Source: Ovis canadensis | Lineage: Eukaryota > Chordata > Mammalia > Artiodactyla > Bovidae | Length of the DNA: 64,000 bases | NCBI RefSeq assembly: GCF_042477335.2 | Contig: NC_091245.1 | Coordinates: 229,895,501-229,959,500 of the forward strand | Direction of reading: 5' to 3' | Part shown: positions 10,783-20,425 of the stretch, in pieces | How positions within the stretch are numbered: position 1 is the stretch's first letter | How the letters are laid out: each line of letters begins with the position of its first letter | The notes under the pieces: model-generated | Seen by the model: the letters and a program-made list of their open reading frames with translations, nothing else | Told to the model about the DNA's origin: nothing | The model's database searches: none | Translations under genes and position numbers: made by a program

Positions 10783-12060
10783 AGTTCAGTCGCTCAGTCA
10801 TGTCCGACTCTTTGCCACCCTCATAGACTACAGCACACCAGGCTTCCCTGTCCATCACCAACTTCTGCAGCTCATTCAAACTCATGTCCATTGAGTCAGT
10901 GATGCCATCTAACCATCTCATCCTCTGCCGTCCCCTTCTTCTCCCACCTTCAATCTTTCCCAGCATCAGGGTCTTTTCCAATGAGTCAGTTCTTCACATC
11001 AGGTGGCCAGAGTATTGGAGTTTCAGCTTCAGCATCAGTCCTTCCAGTGAATATTCAGGACTGATTTCCTTCAGGATTGACTGCTTTGGTCTCCTGGTAG
11101 TCCAAAGGACTCTCAAAAGTCTTCTCCAACACCACAGTTCAAAAGCATCAATTCTTCAGCACTCAGCTTTCTTTATAGTCCAACTCTCACATCCATACAT
11201 GACCACTGGAAAAACCATAGTTTTGACTAGACGGACCTTTGTTGGCAAAGGAATGTCTCTGCTTTTTAATATGTTGTCTAGGTTGGTCATAGCTTTTCTT
11301 CCAAGGAGTAAGCGTCTTTTAATTTCATGGCTGCAGTCACCATCTGCAGTGATTTTGGAGCACCCCAAAATAAAGTCTGACACTGTTTCCATTGTTTCCC
11401 CATCTATTTGCCATGAAATGATGGGACCAGATGCCATGATCTTAGTTTTCTGAGTGTTGAGTTTTAAGCCAACTTCTTCACTCTCCTCTTTCACTTTCAT
11501 CAAGAAGCTCTTTAGTTCTTCTTTGCTTTCTGCCATAAGGGTGGTGTCATCTGCATATCTGAGGTTATTGATATTTCTCCTGGCAATCTTGATTCCAGCT
11601 TGGGCTTCATCCAGCCCAGCATTTCTCATGATGTACTCTGCATAGAAGTTAAATAAGCAGGGTGACAATATACAGCCTTGACGTACTCTTTTCCCAATTT
11701 GGAACCAGACTGTTGTTCCATGTCTAGTTCTAACTGTTGCTTCTTGACCTGTGTACAGATTTCTCAAGAGGCAGGTCAGGTGGTCTGGTATTCCCATCAC
11801 TTTAAGAATTTTCCACAGTTTATTGTGATCCACACAGTCAAAGGCTTTGGTGTAATCAATAAAGCAGAAGGAGATGTTTTTCTGGAATTCTCTTGCTTTT
11901 TCAATGATCCAGTTTATGTTGGCAATTTGATCTCTGGTCTTGAACACCTGGAAGTTCACAGTTCATGTACTGTTGAAGCCTGGCTTGAAGAATTTTGAGC
12001 ATTGCTTTGCTAGCATGTGAGATGAGTGCAATTGTGTAATAGTTTGACCGTTCTTTAGCA
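10783..12060 (-). mobile_element. BovB LINE, 1.28 kb, inserted in an L1
   Basis: Antisense 5'-truncated BovB. The minus-strand frame 11156-11959 (267 residues) covers much of the reverse transcriptase, with IDYTKAFDCVDHNKLW, RQGCILSPCLFNFYAEYIM and the catalytic YADDTTLMAES. The frame is interrupted at both ends, so no full protein is encoded. A 12-base duplication flanks it and the host L1 can be rejoined across it. Confidence 0.96.
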
Positions 12061-12072
12061 TTTCCATGTCTT
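12061..12072 (+). repeat. BovB target-site duplication, right
   Basis: TTTCCATGTCTT, exact partner of 10771-10782. Confidence 0.9.
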
Positions 12073-12190
12073 GATTTACTATAAAGAATGTAACAAATGT
12101 GGGAATGCAGATATCTCTTCAAGGTAATGATTTCATTTCTTTTGGATAAATACCTAGAAGTTGGATTGCAGGACCATAGCGTTCTATTTT
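12073..12190 (-). mobile_element. L1, second part of interrupted copy
   Basis: It continues the L1 seen at 10160-10770: 'aatgcagatatctcttcaag', 'tttcttttggataaatacc', 'agaagttggattgcaggacc'. This is the part that follows 'ccatgtcttg' in the L1 consensus. Confidence 0.85.
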
Positions 12191-12199
12191 CAGTCTAGC

Positions 12200-12712
12200 T
12201 TGGATTTATTTTTTGTATTTATATATTTATTTTATTTTTCTTAAAGTATACATGTTATACAATGTTGTTTTAGTTTCAGGTGTACAGCAAAGTGATTCAG
12301 TAATACTTTCATATAATATATATCTTTTTTAAAAGATTTTTTTCCTTATAGGTTATTACAAATATTGAATATAGTTTCCTATGCTATACAGTAAGGCCAG
12401 GTTGGTTATCTATTTTATATACAGTAGTGCATGTATGTTAATCCCAAACTCAGTAATTTATCACTCCTTCCACCCCTCTCCCCTTTGATGACCATAAATT
12501 TGTTTTCCATGTCTGTGGGTCTATTTCTATTTTGTATAAGTTTATTTATATCCTTTTTTTCTTTTAGATTTCACGTATAAGCAATATCATATGATATATG
12601 TCTTTCAGTGTCTGGCTTACTTCACTTAGTATAACTTGCAAGTCCATCCATGTTGCAGGAAATGATATTATTTAATTATTTTTTATGGCTAAGTAATATT
12701 TAGCTTGAATTT
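12200..12712 (-). mobile_element. second antisense L1 3' UTR
   Basis: A separate L1 3' end: 'gttttagtttcaggtgtac', 'agcaaagtgattcag', 'tgaatatagtttcctatgc', 'tgtctggcttacttcac', 'tggctaagtaatattta'. It covers the same consensus region as 10160-10770, so it is an independent copy. Confidence 0.85.
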
Positions 12713-12715
12713 ATC

Positions 12716-13098
12716 CTTTTTAAAAAATAGTTTTATTTCTGGCCGCACTGTCTTCACTGCTGAGCACAGGCTTTCTCTAGTTGAGGTAAGCGGGGGCTCC
12801 TCTTCATTGCAGGGTGTGGGCTTCGCATGGCAGCGGCTTCTCTCATTGCAGAACACAGGCTCTCGGCACGCAGGCGTCAGCAACTGTGGCACACAGGCTC
12901 CATAGTTGCGGTTCAAGCGCCTAGAGCACACAGGCCCCAGTGGTTGCGGCTCGTGGGCTCTAGAGTGTGGGCTCCGTGGTTCTGGGCCACAGGCTCAGTT
13001 ACTCTGCGGCATGTAGAATCTTCCTGGACCAGGGATCAAACCCGTGTTCCCTCCATTGGCTGGCAGAGTCTTATTCACTGTGCCACCAGGGAAGTCCT
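12716..13098 (-). mobile_element. long CHR-type SINE
   Basis: Near full-length antisense copy of about 380 bases: 'ctttctctagttgagg', repeated 'gcacacaggctc'-like units, 'ctgcggcatgtagaatcttc', 'gatcaaacccgtgttccc' and 'gccaccagggaagtcc'. The three long frames here are SINE translations. Confidence 0.88.
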
Positions 13099-13194
13099 GA
13101 TTTATCGTCATTGAGCTCACTGAAGACAGAGGCCATACCTTATTTACAAAACAACATCACGGCAATTAACAGCATAGGCCTTGAAGTGCCTATT

Positions 13195-13290
13195 TTCCTC
13201 CAGGCAGTTATGAACATTAAATGAGTAGATGTATGAAAGTGTTTAACACAGTTCCTGGCACACACAGTAGTCAACCTACGGTAACTGTAA
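13195..13290 (+). mobile_element. MIR SINE tail
   Basis: 'gaacattaaatgagtag', 'gtgtttaacacag', 'ttcctggcacacacagtag' match the MIR 3' half. Confidence 0.6.
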
Positions 13291-14197
13291 TTAAAGATAT
13301 GTCTACTTTATTACTTGAATCCCTGCCATGCAACACAGAAGGATTTGTTGCCAAACAACAAATCAGGTCTGGGCGAGAGAAGAAAACTACAGAAGGAATC
13401 CAGGAGCAAGCACGGTACCTTTATTGCTTTACTGCACCTTTATTTTCCTTTGTGACCTTACAATTTGGAGTCCCTGAGGCTGCACTGCGGGCCTGAGGCC
13501 TGCTTCTAACCCAAATGAGCCTTGTTGGTGGCAGGGTAGAGGGAAAGAGTGGCTTCTGCGAGTTCCCCGGGCCTCTCTGGGACTTCTGAGCCTCTCAGGG
13601 GAATTCCAGTTCAATCTCCAGTTCTTTCTCCCCTCTTCCCCTCTCCAACAATGTCTCTGGAGAATCTCCAACTGATGGGACCTTCCAGTGACTAACCTGT
13701 ACCTTCAACGGGGTACCCCAGAGTTGGGGACTTAACACTACCTCCTGCATGAAGCACTTCTTGTTTCCCCAGGTCAGAATGAGGCTCTCCTGTTACAGCA
13801 CTTAGTACTTATTGCCCATTCTATCTGCTGGCTTTATTTTGTTTGTCTCCCCTGTGAATTGCCAGGTCTCTGACAGCAAAGTATGGCTCTGGTTCCTGTT
13901 TGATCAGTACAGTGAGCTGTACATACATTCCCAAGTAATAACTGTTATATTGAATTCTACCGAAGCCAGTCTGAGAATTGCAGCCTCCAGCTGAATGATA
14001 AGTTCAGACCTCACCCTAAGCTCTAAGATGCTCTCTTGACCCCCAGAGCTCTAAGATACAAACTTCTACTTCCTATAGGAGAACACAGCCACTGGGCAAT
14101 TGACAGCCTGGGGTTCATGGTTGACTCAGTGTAAGAAGTTTCTAGCAATAGATTTTAAAAACCTAGCAGTAGTACAGTAAAACAAAACAAAATCCCT
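13291..14197. other. repeat-free flank downstream of ARL14
   Basis: No ruminant SINE or LINE is seen. Part of it could be a longer ARL14 3' UTR or a regulatory flank. No frame is supported as coding. Confidence 0.45.
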
Positions 14198-14680
14198 TTA
14201 TTTAGGAAACAGGGATTTATAAAATGTTAACAGCAAACATTTTCCTCTTTATAATTTAAAGTTCATTTTTTTATACCACCCAGCTATTACACAGGAGCAT
14301 TGTGGAAACTGAATACCTGTAATAGCTGGAAACAGTCTGAAAGAAGTCTGATTCTATTAGCAGCTTAAACTTTGTTCTAGTAGTCACATAAAAATAATAA
14401 GGCAAGAATTTATTTGTTCCCAAATCTGATTATTTGGAATCATCAAACATGCACAAAATTGTAACATTTTCATTCACAATTATCATTACCACATAGTTTG
14501 CTAAAGTGTTTGGCCCAAAATAACAATTTTCTAGATATTATTCCGAGTTGTTTAATGGAATTTAGGTGAAATAACATTTCAGGAAAAGTTTGTCAACTTG
14601 GCAATTTGCTTTTCTTACTTGGTCTGGAAAAAAAAAATTACCCTTTCAACTTCATCAGCATCTCTTCCTCCACTTGGACC
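14198..14680 (-). other. ARL14: probable ARL14 3' UTR with two AATAAA signals
   Basis: Downstream of the stop codon on the minus strand, AATAAA hexamers lie at 14409-14414 and 14198-14203. The interval is AT-rich and free of SINE insertions, as expected of a 3' UTR. The real cleavage site cannot be read from sequence. Confidence 0.55.
14280..14329 (-). other. 12-bp inverted repeat (hairpin) in probable 3' UTR
   Basis: CCAGCTATTACA at 14280-14291 is matched by its exact reverse complement at 14318-14329, with a 26-base loop. It lies between the two AATAAA signals, so it would be present only in the longer ARL14 transcript form. Confidence 0.6.
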
Positions 14681-15259
14681 TCAGTGCTGCTTGAAGAATG
14701 CTAAAGTGTCTCCTCTTGATCTCATCTGGCTTTTCACAAATCCAGTTAACTTCTGGAACCCCTCCATTAGTCCATCCCCAGTGACAGCACAGCAGGGCTG
14801 CACACACCAGTTCCGGTCACTGCAGAGTTGCTTCACTTTGAACATCCTGGTGATGTCCTCGGCACTTAGAGCTCCAGGCACATCTTGTTTGTTGGCTAAC
14901 AGGACCACAGGCACATTTTTAATGTACTCATTCTTCAAGATGTGCTCAAACTCTTTCCTGGAGTCTTCTAGTCGCTGTGTGTCTGTACTGTCCACAACAT
15001 ACACTAGCCCATCAGTGTTCTCACAGTAGAGGCCCCACGTGGCTCTCATTTTCTCTTGTCCTCCGATGTCCCAGACCGTGAGCGAGACACCCTTTGCCAA
15101 CTCAATCATCTCCACATTGAAACCTACTGTTGGGATAGTCACAATATCCTTATCAAGCTTCAGTTTGTAAAGAAGGGTAGACTTCCCAGCTGAGTCAAGT
15201 CCCAGAAGAAGAATTCGGGCTTGCTTGGCTTTGGGCTTTTTAGAATTCAGCAGACCCAT
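14681..15259 (-). CDS. ARL14: ARL14, ADP-ribosylation factor-like GTPase 14
   Basis: A complete 192-residue ARF-family small GTPase in one uninterrupted reading frame. Gly2 is a myristoylation site. The P-loop is GLDSAGKS (20-27), with Thr28 next to it. Switch I holds TIPTVGF (41-47, Thr44 the Mg-binding Thr). Switch II starts at WDIGGQE (63-69), the guanine motif is NKQD (123-126), and the G5 region is CCAVTG (156-161). Length and the C-terminal GDTLAFFK stretch match mammalian ARL14 (also called ARF7). Family knowledge: ARL14 sits on MHC-II vesicles in dendritic cells and, through ARL14EP, recruits myosin 1E to control vesicle export. It is also expressed in epithelia. The ATG has A at -3 and G at +4, a good Kozak context. 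No stop, frameshift or poly(A) tail suggests a retropseudogene. It could in principle be a recent retrocopy, but the intact frame and single-exon coding are normal for this gene. Confidence 0.96.
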   Translation of the reverse strand: MGLLNSKKPKAKQARILLLGLDSAGKSTLLYKLKLDKDIVTIPTVGFNVEMIELAKGVSLTVWDIGGQEKMRATWGLYCENTDGLVYVVDSTDTQRLEDSRKEFEHILKNEYIKNVPVVLLANKQDVPGALSAEDITRMFKVKQLCSDRNWCVQPCCAVTGDGLMEGFQKLTGFVKSQMRSRGDTLAFFKQH

Positions 15260-15330
15260 TTTAGGCTTTTAAAATTTTTCTTTAAAGACCTTTTCTTATG
15301 GCCGGAGCCACTGTTTCCTTTCTAGGTCCT
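15260..15330 (-). promoter_or_regulatory. ARL14: ARL14 5' UTR and candidate 3' splice acceptor
   Basis: On the minus strand, a pyrimidine-rich stretch with a branch-point-like TTCTTAAC is followed by CAG at about 15331-15329. About 69 bases of leader then run to the ATG. This is a textbook acceptor layout, so the coding exon may be preceded by a noncoding exon further right. GTAAG-type donors on the minus strand occur near 15707 and 15843, but I cannot choose one. The acceptor is seen; its use is inferred. Confidence 0.5.
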
Positions 15331-16524
15331 GCATGAAAGTGTTAAGAAAGAAGAGAGCAAAAGCTTCATGATACAGTCTTAGAATAGGAACTTACATGCC
15401 TTTATGTTGTAGCTTATCGACTTGATTATGGGCAAACAATGTTTTATTTGCAGTCCCAGCCAATCCTGAGGAATCTACAGTGTGAGTAACCAGCCAGTGT
15501 CATAGGAGCTCAAAGGGGAAATTCTTTGTGAGTGAGTAGGACTTAGGGGGGGCCTGCCTGTGTGACACTGCAGCACGTTCTCCTCCCAATGTTGGGAAGC
15601 TAGGGTAATCGAAGACTTGGACAGAGTGTGGTTTTGGTAGCGGGATAAAAACTTAACTGTACAAGTGGTTTGTGGCAGTCCTCTAGTTGTTTGACTGTTT
15701 ATCTTACCCCAGTTGTAAATAAGTAACCAGACTTTTGAAGTCATGAAGGGAGAGTTTATCTCACACTGCCCTGAGCAGTATCTTTAGTACTTTCCAGATT
15801 ACTCAATAAGAAACTTTAAACCACTCAAAGTTACCTGAACCTTACTCCCATAAGCATATAGAGAATTACTTCTTTAATCTTCTTGGCAGGAAATTTACAT
15901 TATTCGCAAGACCAGATTTATAGGAGAGGGAAGTTTGGTAACACAAACACTTTAAAAATTAAGCAGTCCAATTAAAGGTGGCAAACTGAATACATGTATT
16001 TATCTCCTCTCCTTCTCAAGACTCCACCAAAATGATGGTAATAGAGTAAAAAGAAAATATAAATTCATACCAAGAGCAGGAGAGTCCATTGAAGGATGAG
16101 AGACTTCCACATCTCTCTGGAAGGTAAAATGTAGATAAAAGATGAATAGTAACTGATGCAGCAGGATAAAGCTGAGGCTTAGCGGGCTGATGCAGAGGAT
16201 ACAGAGGGAAGGGGCGAAATGCATGACTGAAAACAGAGAGTTAACTAAAAATCTGAATAAGGAACAGAAAACACACAAACACACACCCCTCTGCTGGGTG
16301 ACTATTCAGAATGAGATGTTACTCCCTAGGCCAAAAAAAAGAAAGGCTTTTCTACAGAAATTGTATGATGTCAGAGAAGAGACCTTTATGTTTTGACAGT
16401 TGGGAGTTTCCACATCATAATACCTAACTCAAAATTTAATTAACCTATTAGCCAATCTGGCAGTTGGCAAACCTGGCTCATGTACACAGTTACCAGTCAG
16501 GCTTCATTGCACAAAGGTTTTCAT
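15331..16524. other. ARL14: upstream flank of ARL14, repeat-poor
   Basis: About 1.2 kb with no recognised transposable element. If the acceptor at 15329 is used, the promoter and noncoding exon of ARL14 should lie here or further right. I see no clear TATA box or CpG-rich promoter. Confidence 0.45.
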
Positions 16525-16536
16525 ACTTAATATATA
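16525..16536 (+). repeat. SINE target-site duplication, left
   Basis: ACTTAATATATA, exact partner at 16754-16765. Confidence 0.88.
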
Positions 16537-16753
16537 GAAAGAAAGAAAGTGAAGTCGCTCAGTTGTGCCCGATTATTTGCAACCCCAGGATAGTAGCCTG
16601 CACCAAGCTCTTCCGTCCATGGGATTTTCAAGGCAAGAGAACTGGAGTGGGTTGCCATTTCCTTCTCCAGGAAGTCTTCCCAACCCAGGGATCGAACCCA
16701 GGTCTCTCACATTGTAGACAGATGCTTTACCATCTGAGCCACCAGGGAAGTCC
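16537..16753 (-). mobile_element. Bov-tA SINE with target duplication
   Basis: Full antisense Bov-tA from a GAAA-repeat tail and 'gtgaagtcgctcag' to 'gagccaccagggaagtcc'. A 12-base direct repeat fixes both ends. Confidence 0.95.
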
Positions 16754-16765
16754 ACTTAATATATA
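16754..16765 (+). repeat. SINE target-site duplication, right
   Basis: ACTTAATATATA, partner of 16525-16536. Confidence 0.88.
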
Positions 16766-16879
16766 ACATGTCTTCAAATGAGGGAAAGACCAAGATAAAA
16801 GTAAGAAGTTTTAAGAAAGCTTTAACAAAGGTAATGCAGGGAACAGAAGAAAAATTTCAGTAAGTTCTAATATTTCCAT

Positions 16880-17093
16880 GAAAAAAAAAGGGAAAGTGTT
16901 AACCACTCTTTGTGGTTATATCCAACTCTTTGTGATCCCAGGGACTGTAGCCCGCTAAGCTCCCTGTTCATGGGATTCTCCAGGCAAGAATATTAGAGTG
17001 GGTTTCTATTCCCTCCTCCAGGGGATCTTCTCGATCCAGGGATTAAACCCAGGTCTCTTGCATTGCAGGAGGATTCTTCACCAACTGAGCCAG
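16880..17093 (-). mobile_element. Bov-tA SINE with 9-bp target duplication
   Basis: Antisense Bov-tA. TATTTCCAT at 16871-16879 recurs at 17094-17102. Confidence 0.92.
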
Positions 17094-17102
17094 TATTTCC
17101 AT

Positions 17103-17463
17103 AGAGATTTCCGAAAGTATTGTATCCATGAAACAAGAAATGGATGTTATTTAAAAGACTACTCAAAAAACAAAAGCAGAACTCTTGGAAATTAAGAACA
17201 GGGTTTCCAAAATTTAAAAAGATCAATAATAGGTTAGAAGAAAACCTTTTAAAAAGTAGAAGGTAGAAAATATGAAAGAAAAGATGAGATGTAGAAAATC
17301 AATCCAGAAGTTTCAAAGTCTGACTTTTAGGACTTTATTCCAAAAGGAACAGAAAACATGCAAAGAGGAAATTATCAAAGAAATAATATAAGACTATTTT
17401 TCAAAGCTAAAGAATAAACTTTCCAGGTTGAAAGGCTTCCCTCAATGCCTTTTAAAAGAACTG
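17103..17463. other. AT-rich intergenic stretch
   Basis: The style is L1-like (A-rich, 'gaggaaattatcaaagaaat'), but the match is too weak to name. Confidence 0.4.
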
Positions 17464-17474
17464 TACTAAGGCAT

Positions 17475-17699
17475 GAGGCTTCCCCAGTGGCTCAGTGGTA
17501 AAGAATCTGCCTGCAATGCAGAAGACACAGGAGATGTGGGTTCAATCCCTAGGTCAGGAAGATCCCCTGGGGGAAGAAATGGCAACCCACTCCAGTATTC
17601 TTGCCTGGAGAATCCCATGGAGAGAGGATCCTGGCAGGCTACAGTCCATAGTGTTGCAAAGAATCTGACACGACTGAAGTGAGTGAGCATGCTCTCACA
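17475..17699 (+). mobile_element. Bov-tA SINE with 11-bp target duplication
   Basis: Sense Bov-tA, tRNA-like head 'ggcttccccagtggctcag' through 'gaatctgacacgactgaag'. TACTAAGGCAT at 17464-17474 recurs at 17700-17710. Confidence 0.95.
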
Positions 17700-17869
17700 T
17701 ACTAAGGCATATAATATACATGTTTCGTTTTCATTAAAACTAAAGTTTTATTTTTTAATTAAGGAGACTATTCTAGGTATAGAAAATGCACTTGTGATGA
17801 AATTAAACTTTTAAAAAACTATTAAATTCTTAACTAACTCACTGTATCTCTGAAACTAGAGGTACTATT

Positions 17870-18250
17870 TTCATTCATTTATTAATCCATCCATCCATTT
17901 TTTCAACAAATGTATATATTAATTGCCTACTGTGTGAACTATGATGTGCTAGATTTCAGGGAGGACACAAAGATAAATTAGACCTGCCCTTAGGTGGCTT
18001 TCTTTGGGGAAAAGTTAAAAGATGTGAATAAAAATAATAATGCAAAGGTTTTAAAAATGTCAATGCTATTAGAAGAGGAAAGCTAATATATTCTGGAAAT
18101 TTAAAGATTACTTCAGGATGGAAGGCATTAGGGAAATCACTCTAGAGACAGTTCAACCTCACACCAGGCCTTCTAGAGATGGTGTAGGAGAAGTGTATTA
18201 AAGAGATGGTCTGTATGAGCAAAGTTTCAGAAATGGGAAAACACAGGATG
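17870..18250 (+). repeat. ancient dispersed repeat, family not assigned
   Basis: Same class as 7680-8200: 'tttattaatccatccatcc', 'gcctactgtgtgaac', 'aggacacaaagataaattag', 'acctgccctta'. Diverged. Confidence 0.5.
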
Positions 18251-18289
18251 TATATAGAAAAACAACAGGATGCAAGCACGCATGTATAG

Positions 18290-18830
18290 TGTTTTTGTTC
18301 CTAAAACATGTTTAACTATCATGAGAAAACCATCAGACAAATCTAGATTATAGGACATGCTACAAAAAAACACACCTGGAGTTCAAAATATCTCCGTGTC
18401 ATGAAAGACAGAAGGAGAAAAAAAAGGAGCAGAAGAATGATCTAAATTAGGCTACACTTAAGATACATGGCCCCTAAATGCATTACGTGATCTTTGATTT
18501 AATCCTTTGTCCAAAAAAACAATTATATTATAATTGGGGGCATTTGATGATGACTATCTTTCATATATTATTATATCTATAAATTGTGTATTAGATGGTG
18601 TTATTTAACAGTGTTAAATTTCTTGAGAGAAATGATGATATTGTGGTTATGTAAGAGGATGTCCTTGTTCTAAAGAGATACATGCCAATGTACTTAGGGA
18701 TGATACCAGCAAGTTAATTTCAATTGGCTCAGCACACACAAGCACATACACACACAGAGAAGAAATACAGCAAAAATCAGTAACTGGTAGTTTAGGTGAG
18801 GAGTTTTGGGTGCTCATTATACTATTTAAA
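18290..18830 (+). mobile_element. L1ME-type 3' UTR
   Basis: 'atctaaattaggctacac', 'cctaaatgcattacgtgatc', 'gttaaatttcttgagag', 'attgtggttatgtaagag', 'gtccttgttctaaagag' follow the old L1ME 3' UTR. It ends in a CA-rich tail (18728-18760). Confidence 0.75.
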
Positions 18831-20310
18831 ACTCTCCTTTAGTTTTGAAAATCAAAATAATATGTAGAAAAAAAGAATATAATTTAAATAAGCTAATCAA
18901 ATAAGGCTGCAGTCTGCAGTCATATAAAGAATAATTCAGCTTACACATGTGATCAGACCGTATTTCCCAAGATGAATTTAAGGACTCTGCAGCATCAGCT
19001 TGTCTCCATCTCTGTACTTTCAATAAATTAAATTCTAAAAGAAAAAGTGTAACATGTATTTCATATTAAACTTGATATGTTCCTTATGAGGTCTGATGTT
19101 AGTACTGAGGTAAGACTTTAATTTTGCCTGTAATGAGGATAATCATACATAAATGCCTTTACTCTGTTTCCCATTTAACCAATTGTACCTTATTTTCAAG
19201 GTCGTCAACCTGATGAGGGGTTAAATTCTGGATGAATATTATATCCAAATGAAAATATGACTTCTGTAAAAGTGAATGATTTCTTTCTCAATGTTAATTT
19301 TCATGAAAAATTCTACAAATGTTTCAACATTCTTTCCTACTGTCCTACAACACTTAAAGATTCATTTGATCTGGCCAAACCTGAGAAAAGGCAAGGTATT
19401 TGTTTTCTGTGAATCATTTGGAGACTATGCAAATAAAGATAGGATTGCAAAAGGGTTACTGGCAAGCTCTGTTGTATCACCAAGAAATTTGTTTTAAAAT
19501 TGAGGAATGAAGGAAACTTTTTAAAAAATTTCTTACTGTAGAGATGGGAGGTCTGACTTTAGGAACTCAACCATGTTCTGACCAAGTGAAGATAGTAGAA
19601 TCTCATCTCTTAGAAGACAGTGGCAGCTTATTCTGTTAACTTTATTTTTTACAGATAAAGAAGAATTGGGATGTGGTTGTGTGACTTGCTTAGTTTGTGC
19701 AGACTTGGAACATCCCTAGTTTTCCTGTGATAACTTTTATTCAGTCTTTTTAAAAACGAACTTCTGGAAAATTGAATTATAGCATACAGATAGAAATATG
19801 CAGAAATAAACCTACAGCTCAATGAGTCACAAATTGAAAACATCAATATATCTACCAGTGAGACCAGGCTTAAATTTTAATTTTCCATTTTTGTTCCACA
19901 TAAAAAGTCCAGACCTCAAGCATTTCTGTACTGAGCTGTCAGAAATATGCTCATCCCAGTTGAGATTCTTTGATGCTGCAAAAAATGATATTCTAACCAT
20001 GAAACTCTTCCAAGTGCCATTTTCTCCAGGAAAGAACCTGCACTTTCATTCACATCACCAAAGGAGGAGAACGTTTCTCTCACATGGGTAGACCACTGGA
20101 TCTGAGCTGATAGCCAACTCCTGGCAGTTACTAAGTGCTGAATGATGACAAAAGCAGGGGTGTTGTGATAGTTTAATATATTACATTTTATAAATGTGAA
20201 AACATATCACAGAACATGGCACATGGTTGATGAAATTTTCTTCCTCTCCTCTGACAAGTTTTGTTTATCAGCTAACATTTTAAAAGACCTGCAATCCTTG
20301 CTTATCATGC
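18831..20310. other. intergenic, nothing recognised
   Basis: About 1.5 kb of AT-rich unique-looking sequence. The frame at 19822-20091 (89 residues) has no family match and I do not call it. Confidence 0.55.
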
Positions 20311-20425
20311 TAGTCATTTTATGATGTATGTTAAGTCAAATCATTATGCTGTACACCTTAAACTTATACAGTGCTGTAGGTCAGTTATAGCTCAGTAAAA
20401 CTGGAAGGGAAAAAAAAAAGTCTGC
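20311..20425 (+). mobile_element. L1 3' end with A-tail
   Basis: 'gtatgttaagtcaaatc', 'attatgctgtacacc', 'ttaaacttatacagtgctg', 'tatagctcagtaaaactgg' followed by an A run: the terminal part of an L1 3' UTR. Confidence 0.82.

Noticed and set aside
11156..11959. 267-residue reverse-transcriptase frame as a possible domesticated gene
   Set aside because: It lies inside a 5'-truncated BovB with its own target duplication, opens and closes at random points, and has close relatives across the window.
14598..15029. 143-residue plus-strand frame opposite ARL14
   Set aside because: It is the antisense shadow of the conserved GTPase coding sequence.
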